Shown: positions 24,151 through 32,986 of the stretch, piece by piece
How the letters are laid out: each line of letters starts with the position of its first letter
Position numbering within the stretch: position 1 is the stretch's first letter
Origin: Granulicella sibirica
GTDB taxonomy: Bacteria > Acidobacteriota > Terriglobia > Terriglobales > Acidobacteriaceae
Length of the DNA stretch: 64,000 nucleotides
Direction of reading: 5' to 3'
NCBI RefSeq assembly: GCF_004115155.1
Contig: NZ_RDSM01000001.1
Coordinates: 1-64,000 of the forward strand
Translations under genes and position numbers: made by a program
Notes under the pieces: model-generated
Seen by the model: the letters and a program-made list of their open reading frames with translations, nothing else
Told to the model about the DNA's origin: nothing
Database searches by the model: none

Positions 24151-24627
24151 TTATTTTCCCGGCTCGGGAGGGCTCGGCTTCGGCGACGAGGTGAGACTCC
24201 CGAGGACGCGAACGTCATGCAGGACGGCTCGATCGCCAGTGATTTGCAGGGCGACGGCGTTTTCCCTGGGGCCATCGTTGGCGATGGTGAGGGTGTCGGC
24301 GTAGAAGTCGTCGGCGGTTACGGTGAGGGTGGGCTGGGTGGAAGAGAAGATCAGGGTTACTTTTTCGGGGTCTTTGCCGTCGCCGCGTAGTTGGATGTTT
24401 GGCCGGACCACTTTCACCTGCTCGCGATAGACTCCGGGACGGATTCGGATGACGGCTCCCTGCCCGGGGGCGGCGGCGACGGCGTCGTGGATGGAGCCGT
24501 AGTCGGACTGATACCCTCCGACAGTGAAAGTGGGGGGTGGGGGCGGGAGTTTGGTGCGTTCCTGAGCGGAAAGGCTGAAGGCCAGTGTTGCGAGGCAGAT
24601 TCCGAGGGTGCGAACGCGTGAGGGCAT
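24151..24627 (-). CDS. Pectinesterase-like exported protein, N-terminal portion only
   Basis: A signal peptide (about 1-22, ending SLSA-Q) is followed by the opening of a CE8 pectin methylesterase beta-helix: SIHDAVAAAPGQG, IRIRPGVYREQV, and DFYADTLTIAND. Full enzymes have about 300 residues and place the catalytic Gln and two Asp after this point (in QxxA, DF and GNVDF-like motifs). This product ends at about residue 158 in a Ser/Pro tail, so the catalytic part is missing. It may be a decayed gene or a non-catalytic sugar-binding remnant. It faces the uronate transporter gene across a shared upstream region. Confidence 0.65.
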   Translation of the reverse strand: MPSRVRTLGICLATLAFSLSAQERTKLPPPPPTFTVGGYQSDYGSIHDAVAAAPGQGAVIRIRPGVYREQVKVVRPNIQLRGDGKDPEKVTLIFSSTQPTLTVTADDFYADTLTIANDGPRENAVALQITGDRAVLHDVRVLGSLTSSPKPSPPEPGK

Positions 24628-24683
24628 AGAGCTCCAGACCTGGACCATTCTTCCACATGGAGTCGATTGGTCTGACATCCTTC

Positions 24684-24714
24684 TTGACAGGGATCGGTCA
24701 GGAACGGCTATTCT
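24684..24714 (+). promoter_or_regulatory. Sigma-70-like promoter before the MFS transporter
   Basis: TTGACA at 24684-24689 and TATTCT at 24709-24714 are separated by 19 bp, 38 bp before the transporter start. Just to the left, TTGGTCTGACA resembles half of a GntR/FadR-type operator (TGGTC...GACCA) and could be the site of the regulator encoded downstream. Confidence 0.4.
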
Positions 24715-24751
24715 CATCCCTGCGACCCTTCCTGCGCACGGAGCTGCTTCT

Positions 24752-26107
24752 ATGTCCTCGACCCGACCGGTAGTGCAGTCCGGCTTTACGAGCTACGCGC
24801 CTGAGAAGCCGAGCACGCGGTGGTTCGTGTGCGCGCTTCTGTTTGCCGCGACGACGATCAACTATATGGACCGGTCGGTGCTGTCGCTGATCGAGCCTCT
24901 GCTGCATACGCTGCCGTTCATGGGGTGGAACCCGGGTCTGGATGCGACGCACCAGGATGTTTTCAACAATAACTACGGCAACATCATCATCTGTTTCCAG
25001 ATTGCGTATGGGGTTGGTCTGCTGACTGCCGGGCGGGTGGTCGATAAGCTGGGGACGAAGATCGGGTATGCGGTCGCGATCAGCGTGTGGGCGCTCTCGT
25101 CGATGGGGCATGCGGCGGTGGCTTCGGTGGTGGGATTCTGCGTGGCGCGGGCGATGCTTGGGCTGGGGGAGTCGGGGAACTTTCCGGCAGCGATCAAGGC
25201 GGTGACGGAGTGGTTTCCATCGGAGGAACGGGCGCTGGCGACGGGGCTGTTCAACTCGGGCTCGAATGCTTCGGCGTTCGTGGCTCCGGCGCTGGTGGCG
25301 TTTGTGACGACGAAGTATGGGTGGCGGGCGGCGTTCGTGACGACGGGATCGATGGGGCTTTTGTGGCTCGTGGTGTGGCTGCTGTTTCCGTATAACCGGC
25401 TGAAGCGAGGGGCTTCGCAGACGCAGGCGAATCTTGAGCCGGTGGTCGCGGCGGGGGCGCAGAAGGGCTTCTTTACGCTGTTTGGCGAGCTTGGGAAGAC
25501 GCGTCAGCTTTGGGCTTTTGCGGTTGGCAAAGGGTTCACGGACCCGATCTGGTGGTTTTACCTCTTTTACCTGCCGAAGTTTCTGAATGAGAACTATGGA
25601 CTGGATCTGAAGCATGCTTACTGGGAGATTGTGGCGGTTTACGCGGTTTCGAGCGTGGGATCGATCGCGGGTGGAGCACTCTCGGGCATCGTGATGAAGC
25701 GTGGCTATACCGTCAACCAGGGGAGGAAATTTGCGCTTCTGGTGTGCGCGCTATGCGTTCTGCCGATCATGCTTGTGCCTTACATGCATGTGATTTCGCC
25801 GGGCAGTGCCTGGCCGGCGGTGGCGCTGTTCGCGCTGGCGGCGGCGGCTCATCAGGGCTGGTCGGCCAACCTGTTTTCGACGCCGACGGATATGTTTCCC
25901 GCGAGCGCGGTTTCGACCGTGGTGGGGATCGGCGGGGCGGTGGGAGCGGTGGGCGGGGCTACGTTTACGTGGATCGTAAAGCACTACTTCTCGCTTCACC
26001 CTATGCTGATTTTCACGATGGGCGGGTGCTCTTATCTTTCGGCGCTGATCATCTTTCACCTTCTGGTGCCACGGCTTGGGGTTCGGAGGGATGCGGTTCC
26101 GGCTTAG
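24752..26107 (+). CDS. MFS transporter of the anion:cation symporter family (hexuronate/galactonate type)
   Basis: About 451 residues with twelve predicted membrane segments. The first helix contains INYMDRSVLSL, the signature of ExuT/DgoT/GudP transporters, and the loop-2 motif GRVVDKLGTKIG is present. WWFYLFYLPKFLNENYGL in the second half is also typical of ExuT. The likely substrate is galacturonate/glucuronate or an aldonate taken in with H+. The ATG at 24752 is chosen because earlier codons would encode the promoter region. The neighbours (pectinesterase-like fragment, FCD-type repressor) support uptake of pectin-derived acids. Confidence 0.85.
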   Translation: MSSTRPVVQSGFTSYAPEKPSTRWFVCALLFAATTINYMDRSVLSLIEPLLHTLPFMGWNPGLDATHQDVFNNNYGNIIICFQIAYGVGLLTAGRVVDKLGTKIGYAVAISVWALSSMGHAAVASVVGFCVARAMLGLGESGNFPAAIKAVTEWFPSEERALATGLFNSGSNASAFVAPALVAFVTTKYGWRAAFVTTGSMGLLWLVVWLLFPYNRLKRGASQTQANLEPVVAAGAQKGFFTLFGELGKTRQLWAFAVGKGFTDPIWWFYLFYLPKFLNENYGLDLKHAYWEIVAVYAVSSVGSIAGGALSGIVMKRGYTVNQGRKFALLVCALCVLPIMLVPYMHVISPGSAWPAVALFALAAAAHQGWSANLFSTPTDMFPASAVSTVVGIGGAVGAVGGATFTWIVKHYFSLHPMLIFTMGGCSYLSALIIFHLLVPRLGVRRDAVPA

Positions 26108-26194
26108 GGCTGTGTTACGCTTTCTCACGCTCGCGCTTGAGTACGTGGGCGAAACGTTATTTTTCAGGCTTGGGGAATTCAGGAGTCAGTTTCC

Positions 26195-26923
26195 GTGAGA
26201 AAAGAGCATCATGATGAGCCGGTAACCCATAGCCAACTCACCCTGCAGGTCGTGGAGCATGTGCGTGAGCTGATCTCGTCGGGGAAGCTGCATCCCGGGG
26301 ATCGGCTGCCTCCGGAGAGGGAGCTGGCGCGGGAGCTGAAGATCTCGCGTTCGTCGCTGCGGGCGGGGATCGGGTTCCTGTCGGCGATGGGGGTTTTGAA
26401 GTCGCGGCATGGGGCTGGGACGTTTGTTTCTTCGGGTCCGCCGCAACTGGATTCGAGTTCTTTGAACATTCTGGGGACTTTGCATGGGTTTCAGCCGGCG
26501 CAGATGTTCGAGGCGCGGATGGTGCTGGAATCAAATATCGCGGCGCTGGCGGCGGAGCGGGCAACGGACGAGCACATCGCCGAGCTGGCCGAGGAAGTTG
26601 CCGAGATGTATGCCGCTCTGGATGATCCGCAGGAGTACCTGATCCACGATGTGCGGTTTCACCGGACGATTGCGCGGGCGGCTCAGAACCCGATCCTGGC
26701 GGCGCTGATGGAGACGATCACGGCGAATATGTACGATTCGCGGCATATCACGGTGGAGCATTCGACGGATCTGAAGGAATCGGCGGAGATGCACCGGGAG
26801 ATCTACCGGGCGATTCGAACGCATAACCCGGCGCAGGCACGGAACACGATGGAAGCGCATTTGAAGGCGGCTTTGACGGCGCAGGCGACCGAGGGGCTGG
26901 GAGCGGAACAGGTGGCGGGGTAG
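26195..26923 (+). CDS. GntR-family transcriptional regulator, FadR subfamily (FCD domain)
   Basis: An N-terminal winged helix (about 15-75) with PGDRLPPERELARELKISRSSLRAGIGFL and GVLKSRHGAGTFV is followed by an all-helical FCD ligand domain. Candidate metal ligands are D and H in HDVRFHRTIAR and a later H in NTMEAHL. UxuR/ExuR/LldR-type proteins of this class sense sugar acids or lactate and repress nearby transport genes. Being 87 bp behind the MFS gene on the same strand, it most likely controls it. The start is GTG, with AGGAG about 11 bp before it. Confidence 0.85.
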   Translation: MRKEHHDEPVTHSQLTLQVVEHVRELISSGKLHPGDRLPPERELARELKISRSSLRAGIGFLSAMGVLKSRHGAGTFVSSGPPQLDSSSLNILGTLHGFQPAQMFEARMVLESNIAALAAERATDEHIAELAEEVAEMYAALDDPQEYLIHDVRFHRTIARAAQNPILAALMETITANMYDSRHITVEHSTDLKESAEMHREIYRAIRTHNPAQARNTMEAHLKAALTAQATEGLGAEQVAG

Positions 26924-27173
26924 GTTCGCTTGTCCTGCTTTCGGTCCAACTGGTCGGGCCAATTTCAGGGCTGAAAAAGAGACCTTGGCATTTACCTGCG
27001 GTTTTTGGGGTTTGTGGTGAGTTTTGGCATTCTGTTTGGGTGGGGTGGGTTTTTCGGGGGGTTTCCGAGGGATTTGTCCCGTGAGTTTTGGTTGGAAAGT
27101 GTGGATAGGATGTGGGGCGTTGTGCGGTAAACGTGGTTTGTTTTACGGTTCTGGCGCGGGTGGGCGTAAGGGC
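26924..27173. other. Intergenic region after the FadR-type gene
   Basis: About 250 bp of G/T-rich sequence on the plus strand with no supported gene. It leads into the tandem repeat array before metG. Apparent minus-strand ORFs across this stretch read only proline/threonine-rich low-complexity sequence. Confidence 0.5.
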
Positions 27174-27535
27174 AAGGCAAACGCAGATTCCCTTCGGGAA
27201 TGACAACCAGAACGGCAAGGGCAAGGGCAACGACCGGCGGTTGGGCGGTTTGGGTCTCCCACCTTAGCCGACGGTGGGGCTGTCGGCGAAGATGGGGCAC
27301 CCTGGTCGGGGCTGATTGGTGGAGTGCGAAAGGCAGACGCAGATTCCCTTCGGGAATGACAACTAGAACGGCAACGGCAAGGGCAACGCCCAGGGCGGGG
27401 GGTTGGGCGGTTTGGGTCTCCCACCTTAGCCGACGGTGGGGTTGTCGGCGAAGATGGGGCACCCTTCGGGGCGGATTGGTGGAGTGCGAAAGGCAAACGC
27501 AGATTCCCTTCGGGAATGACAACCAGAACGGCAAA
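27174..27535. repeat. Tandem array of REP-like units (period about 156-160 bp, 2.3 copies) upstream of metG
   Basis: Each unit has two modules. One is AGGCAAACGCAGATTCCC-TTCGGGAATGACAACCAGAA, containing the ATTCCC/GGGAAT hairpin, at about 27174, 27331 and 27491. The other is CCACCTTAGCCGACggtggggctGTCGGCGAAGATGGGGCACCC with a CCGAC/GTCGG stem, at about 27260 and 27422. The same modules recur after metG. The period, hairpins and copy variation mark a REP-type interspersed family rather than a coding sequence. Confidence 0.85.
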
Positions 27536-27586
27536 GACCGGTACGAGGGTCAGAGGCTGGCTGGCGCTGGTAAACTGAGGGTTCCC

Positions 27587-29923
27587 ATGTCTGAAGCTAC
27601 TGAAAAGCCCTTGCGCGAGAAGTTCTACCTTACGACCCCGATTTACTACGTCAATGCGCGTCCGCATATCGGGCATGCCTACTCGACTATCGTTGCGGAT
27701 GTACTGGCGCGGCGGCATCGTCTGCTTGGGGATGACACGTTCTTCCTGACCGGGACGGATGAGCATGGGCAGAAGATCGAGCGATCGGCGGCGGCGGCGG
27801 GGGTTCCTCCGCAGGAATTTGCGGACAAGGTTTCGGCGCAGTTCCGGTCGTTGTGGGATCGGATGGGGCTGACGTATGACCGGTATATCCGGACTACCGA
27901 TCAGTGTCATAAGGATGGGGTGCAGAAGCTCTTCTCTTCCCTTTATGAGAAGGGGTTTATTTATCTCTCGACTTATACGGGGCAGTACTCGATTGGCGAG
28001 GAGATGTTTGTGGAAGGGCCCCCGGGGACGATTGGGCCGGATGGGCGGCCTACCGAGACGGTTACCGAGGAGAACTTCTTCTTTAAGCTTTCGTCGTTTC
28101 AGCTTCCGCTGATTGATTTGATCGAGTCGGGTGGGTTGGTGATCACGCCGGATTCGAGCCGGAATGAGGTGCTTAGTTTTCTGCGTGGGGATGTGAATGG
28201 GGCTGAGGTGAGTTACTCGGCATCGGGCACGGCTTATGTTCCGGGGGCTTTGAAGGATCTTTCTGTTTCGCGCAGCTCGTTTACTTGGGGGATTCCGGTG
28301 CCGGAGCCTGCGGCGAGTGAGGCTTCGCAGAAGCATGTGATCTATGTGTGGCTGGATGCGCTGGCGAACTACATGACGGCTGTTGGGTATGGGGCTGACT
28401 CGGAGAAAGAGCAGGCGGAGTTCGCTCGGTTATGGCCGGCGGATGTGCATCTGGTTGGGAAAGAGATTACCCGGTTTCATTGCGTGTATTGGCCGGCGTT
28501 TTTGATGGCTGCGGGGATACCTACTCCCAAGGCTGTTACGGCCAATGGGTGGCTGCTGTTCGATAACGCGAAGATGTCGAAGTCGCGAGGGAATGTAGTG
28601 CGGACCGAGACCATTCTGGATGGGTTCGGGGATCATGTGTATGGGAAGCAGTTTCCGGATTCGACCAAGCAAGAGAGGGATTTGTTTGGGGCGGATGTGC
28701 TTCGGTACTTTCTGCTGAGAGAGATACCGTTTGGGCAGGATGGGAGCTTCAGCTTCGATGCGATGGTTACGCGGTATAACGCGGATTTGGCGAATGGGTA
28801 TGGGAATTTAGTAAGTCGGACGCTGGCGATGATCGTCAAGTATTTCGATGGCGAGATCCCCTTCGGCACAATGGACGAGCGGGTGGGATTTGATATCAGC
28901 CTCAACGCAAGCGCTATCCCCAATAACTATTCTGAACGGGATTTCTCTAGCGTATTGCAGAACATAATGAACATCGTTCGGTCGACAGATACGTACATAA
29001 CATCCAAAGCGCCTTGGAAAGTGGCGGCAGACGAGACCAGGCGCGACGAACTAAAGGATATCCTCTACACGGCTGTCGAATCTGTGCGGGTTGTTACGAG
29101 CTTCATTCACCCCGTGCTGCCATACACGACGACTCAGGTCTTTCTGCAGCTCGGAATTCCACAACCACTTGAGGCTGGGAAAGAGCCACTATGGGTCTCG
29201 CAGAAATTGGGTGAGCTACGCCCCCTCTTTCCTCGGGCGGATAAGTCACTTCCGCAGACCATGGCTGATATGGAAGAAGCTTCAGCCACACAGAGCAGTG
29301 CACCTATCTCTACTGAGAGCAAGAAAGATCCGATGACTACTGAAAACGATGTGCGTCCTGATTCTCCTTTCAAGGCAACTACGACTCCCGCAGGGGCGGC
29401 TGAGGTTCCTGCTGATCCGACGCATCCGGCGGCTCCTCCTCGGACCTCGGGTTTGCACGCTGAGAATGCGGGGGAGGCGGTTGCGGGGAGTCATGCGGTG
29501 ACGACGGAGCGGGTGGGGACGCCTCCGCATGGGGAGGCGGTGGCTTCGCATCCGTTTGCGAATGCGGCGGCGGGGTCGGAGATTCCGGATACTCCGCAGA
29601 TTGCGATCGATGACTTTGTGAAGGTGGATCTGCGGGTGGCGCGGATCGTGGTCGCGGAGAGGATCCCGAAGGCGGATAAGCTGCTGCGGTTGGAGGTCGA
29701 CCTGGGGTATGAGACGCGGCAGATTCTTTCGGGGATCGCGGAGTGGTATACGCCGGAGGAGCTGATTGGGCGGAAGATCGTGATTATCGCGAACCTGGCT
29801 CCGCGGAAGATGCGGGGGCTGGAGTCTCGGGGGATGCTGCTGGCGGCTTCGGAGGGGGAGCATGGGAAGCCGGTGTTGGCCACGTTTGGGGAGGAGATTG
29901 CGGTGGGGGCTCGGCTGAAGTAG
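27587..29923 (+). CDS. metG: Methionyl-tRNA synthetase with C-terminal tRNA-binding domain
   Basis: It charges tRNA-Met and initiator tRNA. The class I motifs are present: HIGHAYST near residue 23 (HIGH) and AKMSKSRGN near 330 (KMSKS). The anticodon-binding helical domain runs to about 560. A low-complexity Ala/Pro/Thr/Gly-rich linker of about 110 residues follows. The last ~110 residues form an OB-fold tRNA-binding domain (DFVKVDLRVARIV, GRKIVIIANLAPRKMRG). The start at 27587 begins right at the family N-terminus, with CTGAGG 6 bp upstream. The open frame extends left to 27200 only through repeat DNA and is not coding. Confidence 0.96.
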   Translation: MSEATEKPLREKFYLTTPIYYVNARPHIGHAYSTIVADVLARRHRLLGDDTFFLTGTDEHGQKIERSAAAAGVPPQEFADKVSAQFRSLWDRMGLTYDRYIRTTDQCHKDGVQKLFSSLYEKGFIYLSTYTGQYSIGEEMFVEGPPGTIGPDGRPTETVTEENFFFKLSSFQLPLIDLIESGGLVITPDSSRNEVLSFLRGDVNGAEVSYSASGTAYVPGALKDLSVSRSSFTWGIPVPEPAASEASQKHVIYVWLDALANYMTAVGYGADSEKEQAEFARLWPADVHLVGKEITRFHCVYWPAFLMAAGIPTPKAVTANGWLLFDNAKMSKSRGNVVRTETILDGFGDHVYGKQFPDSTKQERDLFGADVLRYFLLREIPFGQDGSFSFDAMVTRYNADLANGYGNLVSRTLAMIVKYFDGEIPFGTMDERVGFDISLNASAIPNNYSERDFSSVLQNIMNIVRSTDTYITSKAPWKVAADETRRDELKDILYTAVESVRVVTSFIHPVLPYTTTQVFLQLGIPQPLEAGKEPLWVSQKLGELRPLFPRADKSLPQTMADMEEASATQSSAPISTESKKDPMTTENDVRPDSPFKATTTPAGAAEVPADPTHPAAPPRTSGLHAENAGEAVAGSHAVTTERVGTPPHGEAVASHPFANAAAGSEIPDTPQIAIDDFVKVDLRVARIVVAERIPKADKLLRLEVDLGYETRQILSGIAEWYTPEELIGRKIVIIANLAPRKMRGLESRGMLLAASEGEHGKPVLATFGEEIAVGARLK

Positions 29924-29940
29924 GGCGGCGTCAAGACGAG

Positions 29941-30270
29941 GGCCAAGGCAGACGCAGATTCCCTTCGGGAATGACAACCAGAAAGGCGCGCGGTGCGGGC
30001 GGTTTTCGTTCCCACCCAAACCGACGGTGATGCTGTCGGTGAGGATGGGGCACCCGGGCTTTGTGGGTTGCTCCTGAAGGCAAAGACGGAGCGGGGTGCG
30101 GGCGGTTTCGTTCCCACCCTAACCGACGGTGATGCTGTCGGTGAGGATGGGGCACCCGGGCTTTGTGGGTTGCTCCTGAAGGCAAAAACGGAGCGGGTGC
30201 GGGGCGGTTTCGTTCCCACCCTAACCGACGGTGATGCTGTCGGTGAGGATGGGGCACCCGGGCGTTCTGG
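29941..30270. repeat. Second REP-like array downstream of metG (102-bp period, three copies)
   Basis: One copy of the GACGCAGATTCCC-TTCGGGAATGACAACC module (29950-29978) is followed by three copies of CCACCC..ACCGACggtgatgctGTCGGTGAGGATGGGGCACCC. Their stems start at 30021, 30123 and 30225, an exact 102-bp period. Copies two and three are nearly identical, which suggests recent duplication. The remaining ~40 bp before the peptidase gene hold its ribosome site (AAGGAG, 5 bp from ATG). Confidence 0.87.
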
Positions 30271-30312
30271 GTTGGCCGGGGGCTGTGAAAGAATGGAGAG
30301 TCAAGGAGACGC

Positions 30313-31629
30313 ATGTCCGCAACCCTGGTTGAACCGCTTTTGCCTACGAAGAACGCTGCCCGCAATATCCGCCGAACCGTCCTGCCGAATGGGCTGCTTG
30401 TGCTGACCGAGAGCATGGAGCATGTGCGAAGTGTGTCGATGGGAGTTTGGGTGAACTCCGGGTCGCGGGATGAAGAGGCGGGGGTGAACGGGATCTCGCA
30501 CTTTGTCGAGCACATGGTGTTCAAGGGGACAGAGACGCGGTCGGCTCAGGTGCTGGCGCGGGAGGTGGACCAGATTGGGGGGAATCTGGATGCGTTCACG
30601 AGCAAGGAACAGGTCTGCTTCAACATCAAGGTGCTGGACGAGAACCTGGTTCCGGCGCTCGATCTGCTGAGCGATCTGGTGCTGCATCCGACGTTTGCCG
30701 CAGAGGATATCGAGCGGGAGCGGGGAGTGATCCTCGAAGAGATCAAGATGGACGAGGACAATCCGGACTACCTGGTACATGAGGTGTTCACGCAGAACTT
30801 CTGGAAGGGCGATGCGCTGGGGCGGCCGATCCTGGGGAATGCGAAGACGGTTTCGAGCTTCGACCGGGCGGTGGTGTCGGCGGAGTATGGGCGGCGGTTT
30901 ACGCCCTCGAACATGGTGTTTTCGGCGGCCGGGCGGATCGAGCACGATACGTTTGTGGCGCAGGTGGAGGCTCAGTTTGCCGGGCTGGCGGCTTCTTCGG
31001 GCGAGGGGATGGCGCAGGCGAAGGCGCCGGTGGCGAATCCGCATATCACGTTGAAGAACAAGAAGTCGCTGGAGCAGGTGCAGGTGGTGCTTGGGGTTCC
31101 GGCGCCTTCGGTGCAGGATCCGCGTAGATATGCGATCTACCTGATGAACACGATGCTGGGCGGCGGGATGAGCTCGCGGCTGTTTCAGACGATTCGGGAG
31201 GACGAGGGGATGGCGTACTCGATCTACTCGGAGATGAACCCGTTTCGGGATGTGGGGTCGCTGAGCGTGTATGCGGGGACTTCGCTGGATAAAGTCGAGA
31301 AGCTTCTGCGGCTTACGCTGCAGGAGTTTCGGCGTCTTAAGGACGAACAGGTGAGTGCGGCGGAGTTAAAGCGGGCTAAGGACCAGTTGAAGAGCAATAT
31401 CGTTCTGGGGCTGGAGAGTTCGTCGAGCAGGATGGCGAACCTGGCTCGGCAGCAGATGTACTATGGGCGGTTTTTCGGCGTGGACGAGATTACGAGAGAG
31501 ATCGAAGCCGTGACTCCGGAGATGGTGCAGGAGATTGCGCGGGAGCTGTTCCAGGGAGACAGGATCGCGTTGACGATGCTTGGGAACCTGGGCGGGTTGA
31601 AGATCGGGCGTGAGGATCTTGTTTGCTAG
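30313..31629 (+). CDS. M16-family zinc metallopeptidase (PqqL/processing-peptidase-like)
   Basis: The inverted zinc motif HFVEH (about 64-68) with the distal glutamate in the RGVILEEIKM helix identifies an M16B peptidase. The second, non-catalytic half (about 230-430) includes the GGGMSSRLFQTIREDEGMAYS segment of the family. At 438 residues it is the usual single-unit length, working as a dimer. There is no signal peptide, so it is probably cytoplasmic, like the homologues next to pnp or dut in other bacteria. Substrate unknown. Confidence 0.92.
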   Translation: MSATLVEPLLPTKNAARNIRRTVLPNGLLVLTESMEHVRSVSMGVWVNSGSRDEEAGVNGISHFVEHMVFKGTETRSAQVLAREVDQIGGNLDAFTSKEQVCFNIKVLDENLVPALDLLSDLVLHPTFAAEDIERERGVILEEIKMDEDNPDYLVHEVFTQNFWKGDALGRPILGNAKTVSSFDRAVVSAEYGRRFTPSNMVFSAAGRIEHDTFVAQVEAQFAGLAASSGEGMAQAKAPVANPHITLKNKKSLEQVQVVLGVPAPSVQDPRRYAIYLMNTMLGGGMSSRLFQTIREDEGMAYSIYSEMNPFRDVGSLSVYAGTSLDKVEKLLRLTLQEFRRLKDEQVSAAELKRAKDQLKSNIVLGLESSSSRMANLARQQMYYGRFFGVDEITREIEAVTPEMVQEIARELFQGDRIALTMLGNLGGLKIGREDLVC

Positions 31630-31697
31630 CTTAGCTTTCGGGGTATTTTCGGAGCGGCTTTTGGCTGGTAAAGTTGTCGTGGCAGGACTGAGGCTCT

Positions 31698-32234
31698 ATG
31701 AAGACGATTGAGATGTTGGTGGCGGGTCGGGCAAAGAGGGATGGCGTTCGCGGGGATGAGGGGTTCACGCTGATCGAGCTTCTGATCGTGATGTCGGTCA
31801 TGCTGATCCTGATGACGCTGGGCATTCCGCAGCTCTTGAAGCTGAGGAAGACGGCGAACGAGACGTCGGCGATGCAGTCGGTGAGGACGATCGGGCAGGC
31901 GGAGTTGTCGTATAGCTCGACGTATCCGTCGAATGGGTTCGCGTGCAGCCTGGCGGCATTGGGTGGGGCGCAGGGTTCGGGCGCGCCTACTCCGCAGTCG
32001 GCGCAGATTCTGCCTTCGGATCTGGCGGCTGGACAGAAGGCGGGATACACGTACGCGATTACGAACTGCACGAAGGTGACCGTCAACAACCAGGACATGT
32101 TTACTTCGTTCCAGGTGACGGCGGTTCCGAATTCTGTTGGCCGGACGGGCGATCGTGGTTTCTGCTCGGACGAGAATAACGTGATCAAGTTCGATCCGCA
32201 GGGTGGCACGAACTGCACGCAGACGCTTCAGTAG
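31698..32234 (+). CDS. Type IV pilin / pseudopilin-like protein
   Basis: After a ~22-residue basic leader, the prepilin peptidase site G-FTLIELL and the hydrophobic N-terminal helix IVMSVMLILMTLGIPQLLKLRK are clear. The soluble head is about 120 residues with two pairs of cysteines (FACS...TNC, GFCSDE...TNCTQ) that could form loop disulfides. No other pilus genes are adjacent. It could be a minor pilin used by a machine encoded elsewhere. Its stop overlaps the next gene's GTG start by one base. Confidence 0.85.
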   Translation: MKTIEMLVAGRAKRDGVRGDEGFTLIELLIVMSVMLILMTLGIPQLLKLRKTANETSAMQSVRTIGQAELSYSSTYPSNGFACSLAALGGAQGSGAPTPQSAQILPSDLAAGQKAGYTYAITNCTKVTVNNQDMFTSFQVTAVPNSVGRTGDRGFCSDENNVIKFDPQGGTNCTQTLQ

Positions 32235-32893
32235 TGCGGGGGTTTTGGGCTGGTTCCCTGCTTGTGATGGCTTTCGCGGCTCCGGTGGTTGACGCCGGGG
32301 CCGTTGCTGCGCCTTCGCCGGACAAGACGATTGTGAAGAAGGTCGACGAGCACTATAACCATTTGAACTCGCTGCGGGCTCGGTATGTCGAGCACTATGC
32401 CGGGATGGGCATGGACCGCACTGAGTCTGGGATGCTGGAGTTGGCGAAGCCGGGACGGATGCGGTGGGCCTACGATAAGCCGGTGGGCAAAGTCTTTGTG
32501 CTGGATGGGAAGTATGCGTGGTCGTACACGCCGGGGGACGCGCAGGTGGAGCGCGTGGCGGCGAAGAAGCTGGATGACTTGCGGTCGCCGCTGCGGTTCC
32601 TGCTTGGGCATACGCAGCTGGCGAAGGAGCTTGAGGGGATGATTGTGGAGCCAGCGGGCGCGGGGTTCAAGATCTCGGGCGTGCCGAAGGGGATGGGGCA
32701 GAGGGTTCGGCTGCTTTCGTTGCTAGTGGATGGGATGGGGCAGATCCAGAAGATGAAGCTGGAAGAGATCGATGGGGCGGTTACGGAGTTTTCCTTCTCG
32801 GAGATGAAGGAGAATCTGCCGGTGGCGGCTAAGGATTTTGTGTTTGTGGTGCCGGATGGGGTGGGGGTTGTGGATGGGTTGCCGCCGGTTTAG
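32234..32893 (+). CDS. LolA-like outer-membrane lipoprotein carrier
   Basis: A signal peptide (about 1-22) is followed by the LolA fold: VKKVDEHYNHLNSLRARYVEHY, ESGMLELAKPGRMRWAYDKP and FVLDGKYAWSYTPGDAQVER, the half-barrel that shields lipoprotein acyl chains in the periplasm. The 219-residue length is normal. It starts with GTG, overlapping the pilin stop by one base, so the two are co-translated. A hydrophobic, Val-rich tail is slightly unusual. Confidence 0.83.
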   Translation: MRGFWAGSLLVMAFAAPVVDAGAVAAPSPDKTIVKKVDEHYNHLNSLRARYVEHYAGMGMDRTESGMLELAKPGRMRWAYDKPVGKVFVLDGKYAWSYTPGDAQVERVAAKKLDDLRSPLRFLLGHTQLAKELEGMIVEPAGAGFKISGVPKGMGQRVRLLSLLVDGMGQIQKMKLEEIDGAVTEFSFSEMKENLPVAAKDFVFVVPDGVGVVDGLPPV

Positions 32894-32939
32894 CGCCAGT
32901 GGTGGCTGGAGGTAACGGCGAGGGCCGCCTATAGCTCTA

Positions 32940-32960
32940 CCGTGGAACGAGCTCCCACGG
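32940..32960. terminator. Possible bidirectional terminator between lolA-like gene and argS
   Basis: CCGTGG and CCACGG arms with a 9-base loop lie between the converging genes. There is no long T run, so the call is weak. Confidence 0.3.
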
Positions 32961-32986
32961 GTGAGCGTTTATCTATCCCTTGTTAC

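Noticed and set aside
24698..25615. Long antisense ORFs over the MFS, cellulose, DUF3857 and membrane-protein genes
   Set aside because: They are Arg/Pro/Ala/Ser-rich shadows of high-G+C genes in other frames, without ribosome sites or recognisable domains.
27200..27586. N-terminal extension of methionyl-tRNA synthetase
   Set aside because: The frame is open only because the repeat units happen to lack stops. The translated sequence is repetitive and the family N-terminus begins exactly at 27587.
27174..30270. CRISPR array
   Set aside because: Units are 100-160 bp, contain internal hairpins and have no unique spacers of constant length; no cas genes are nearby.
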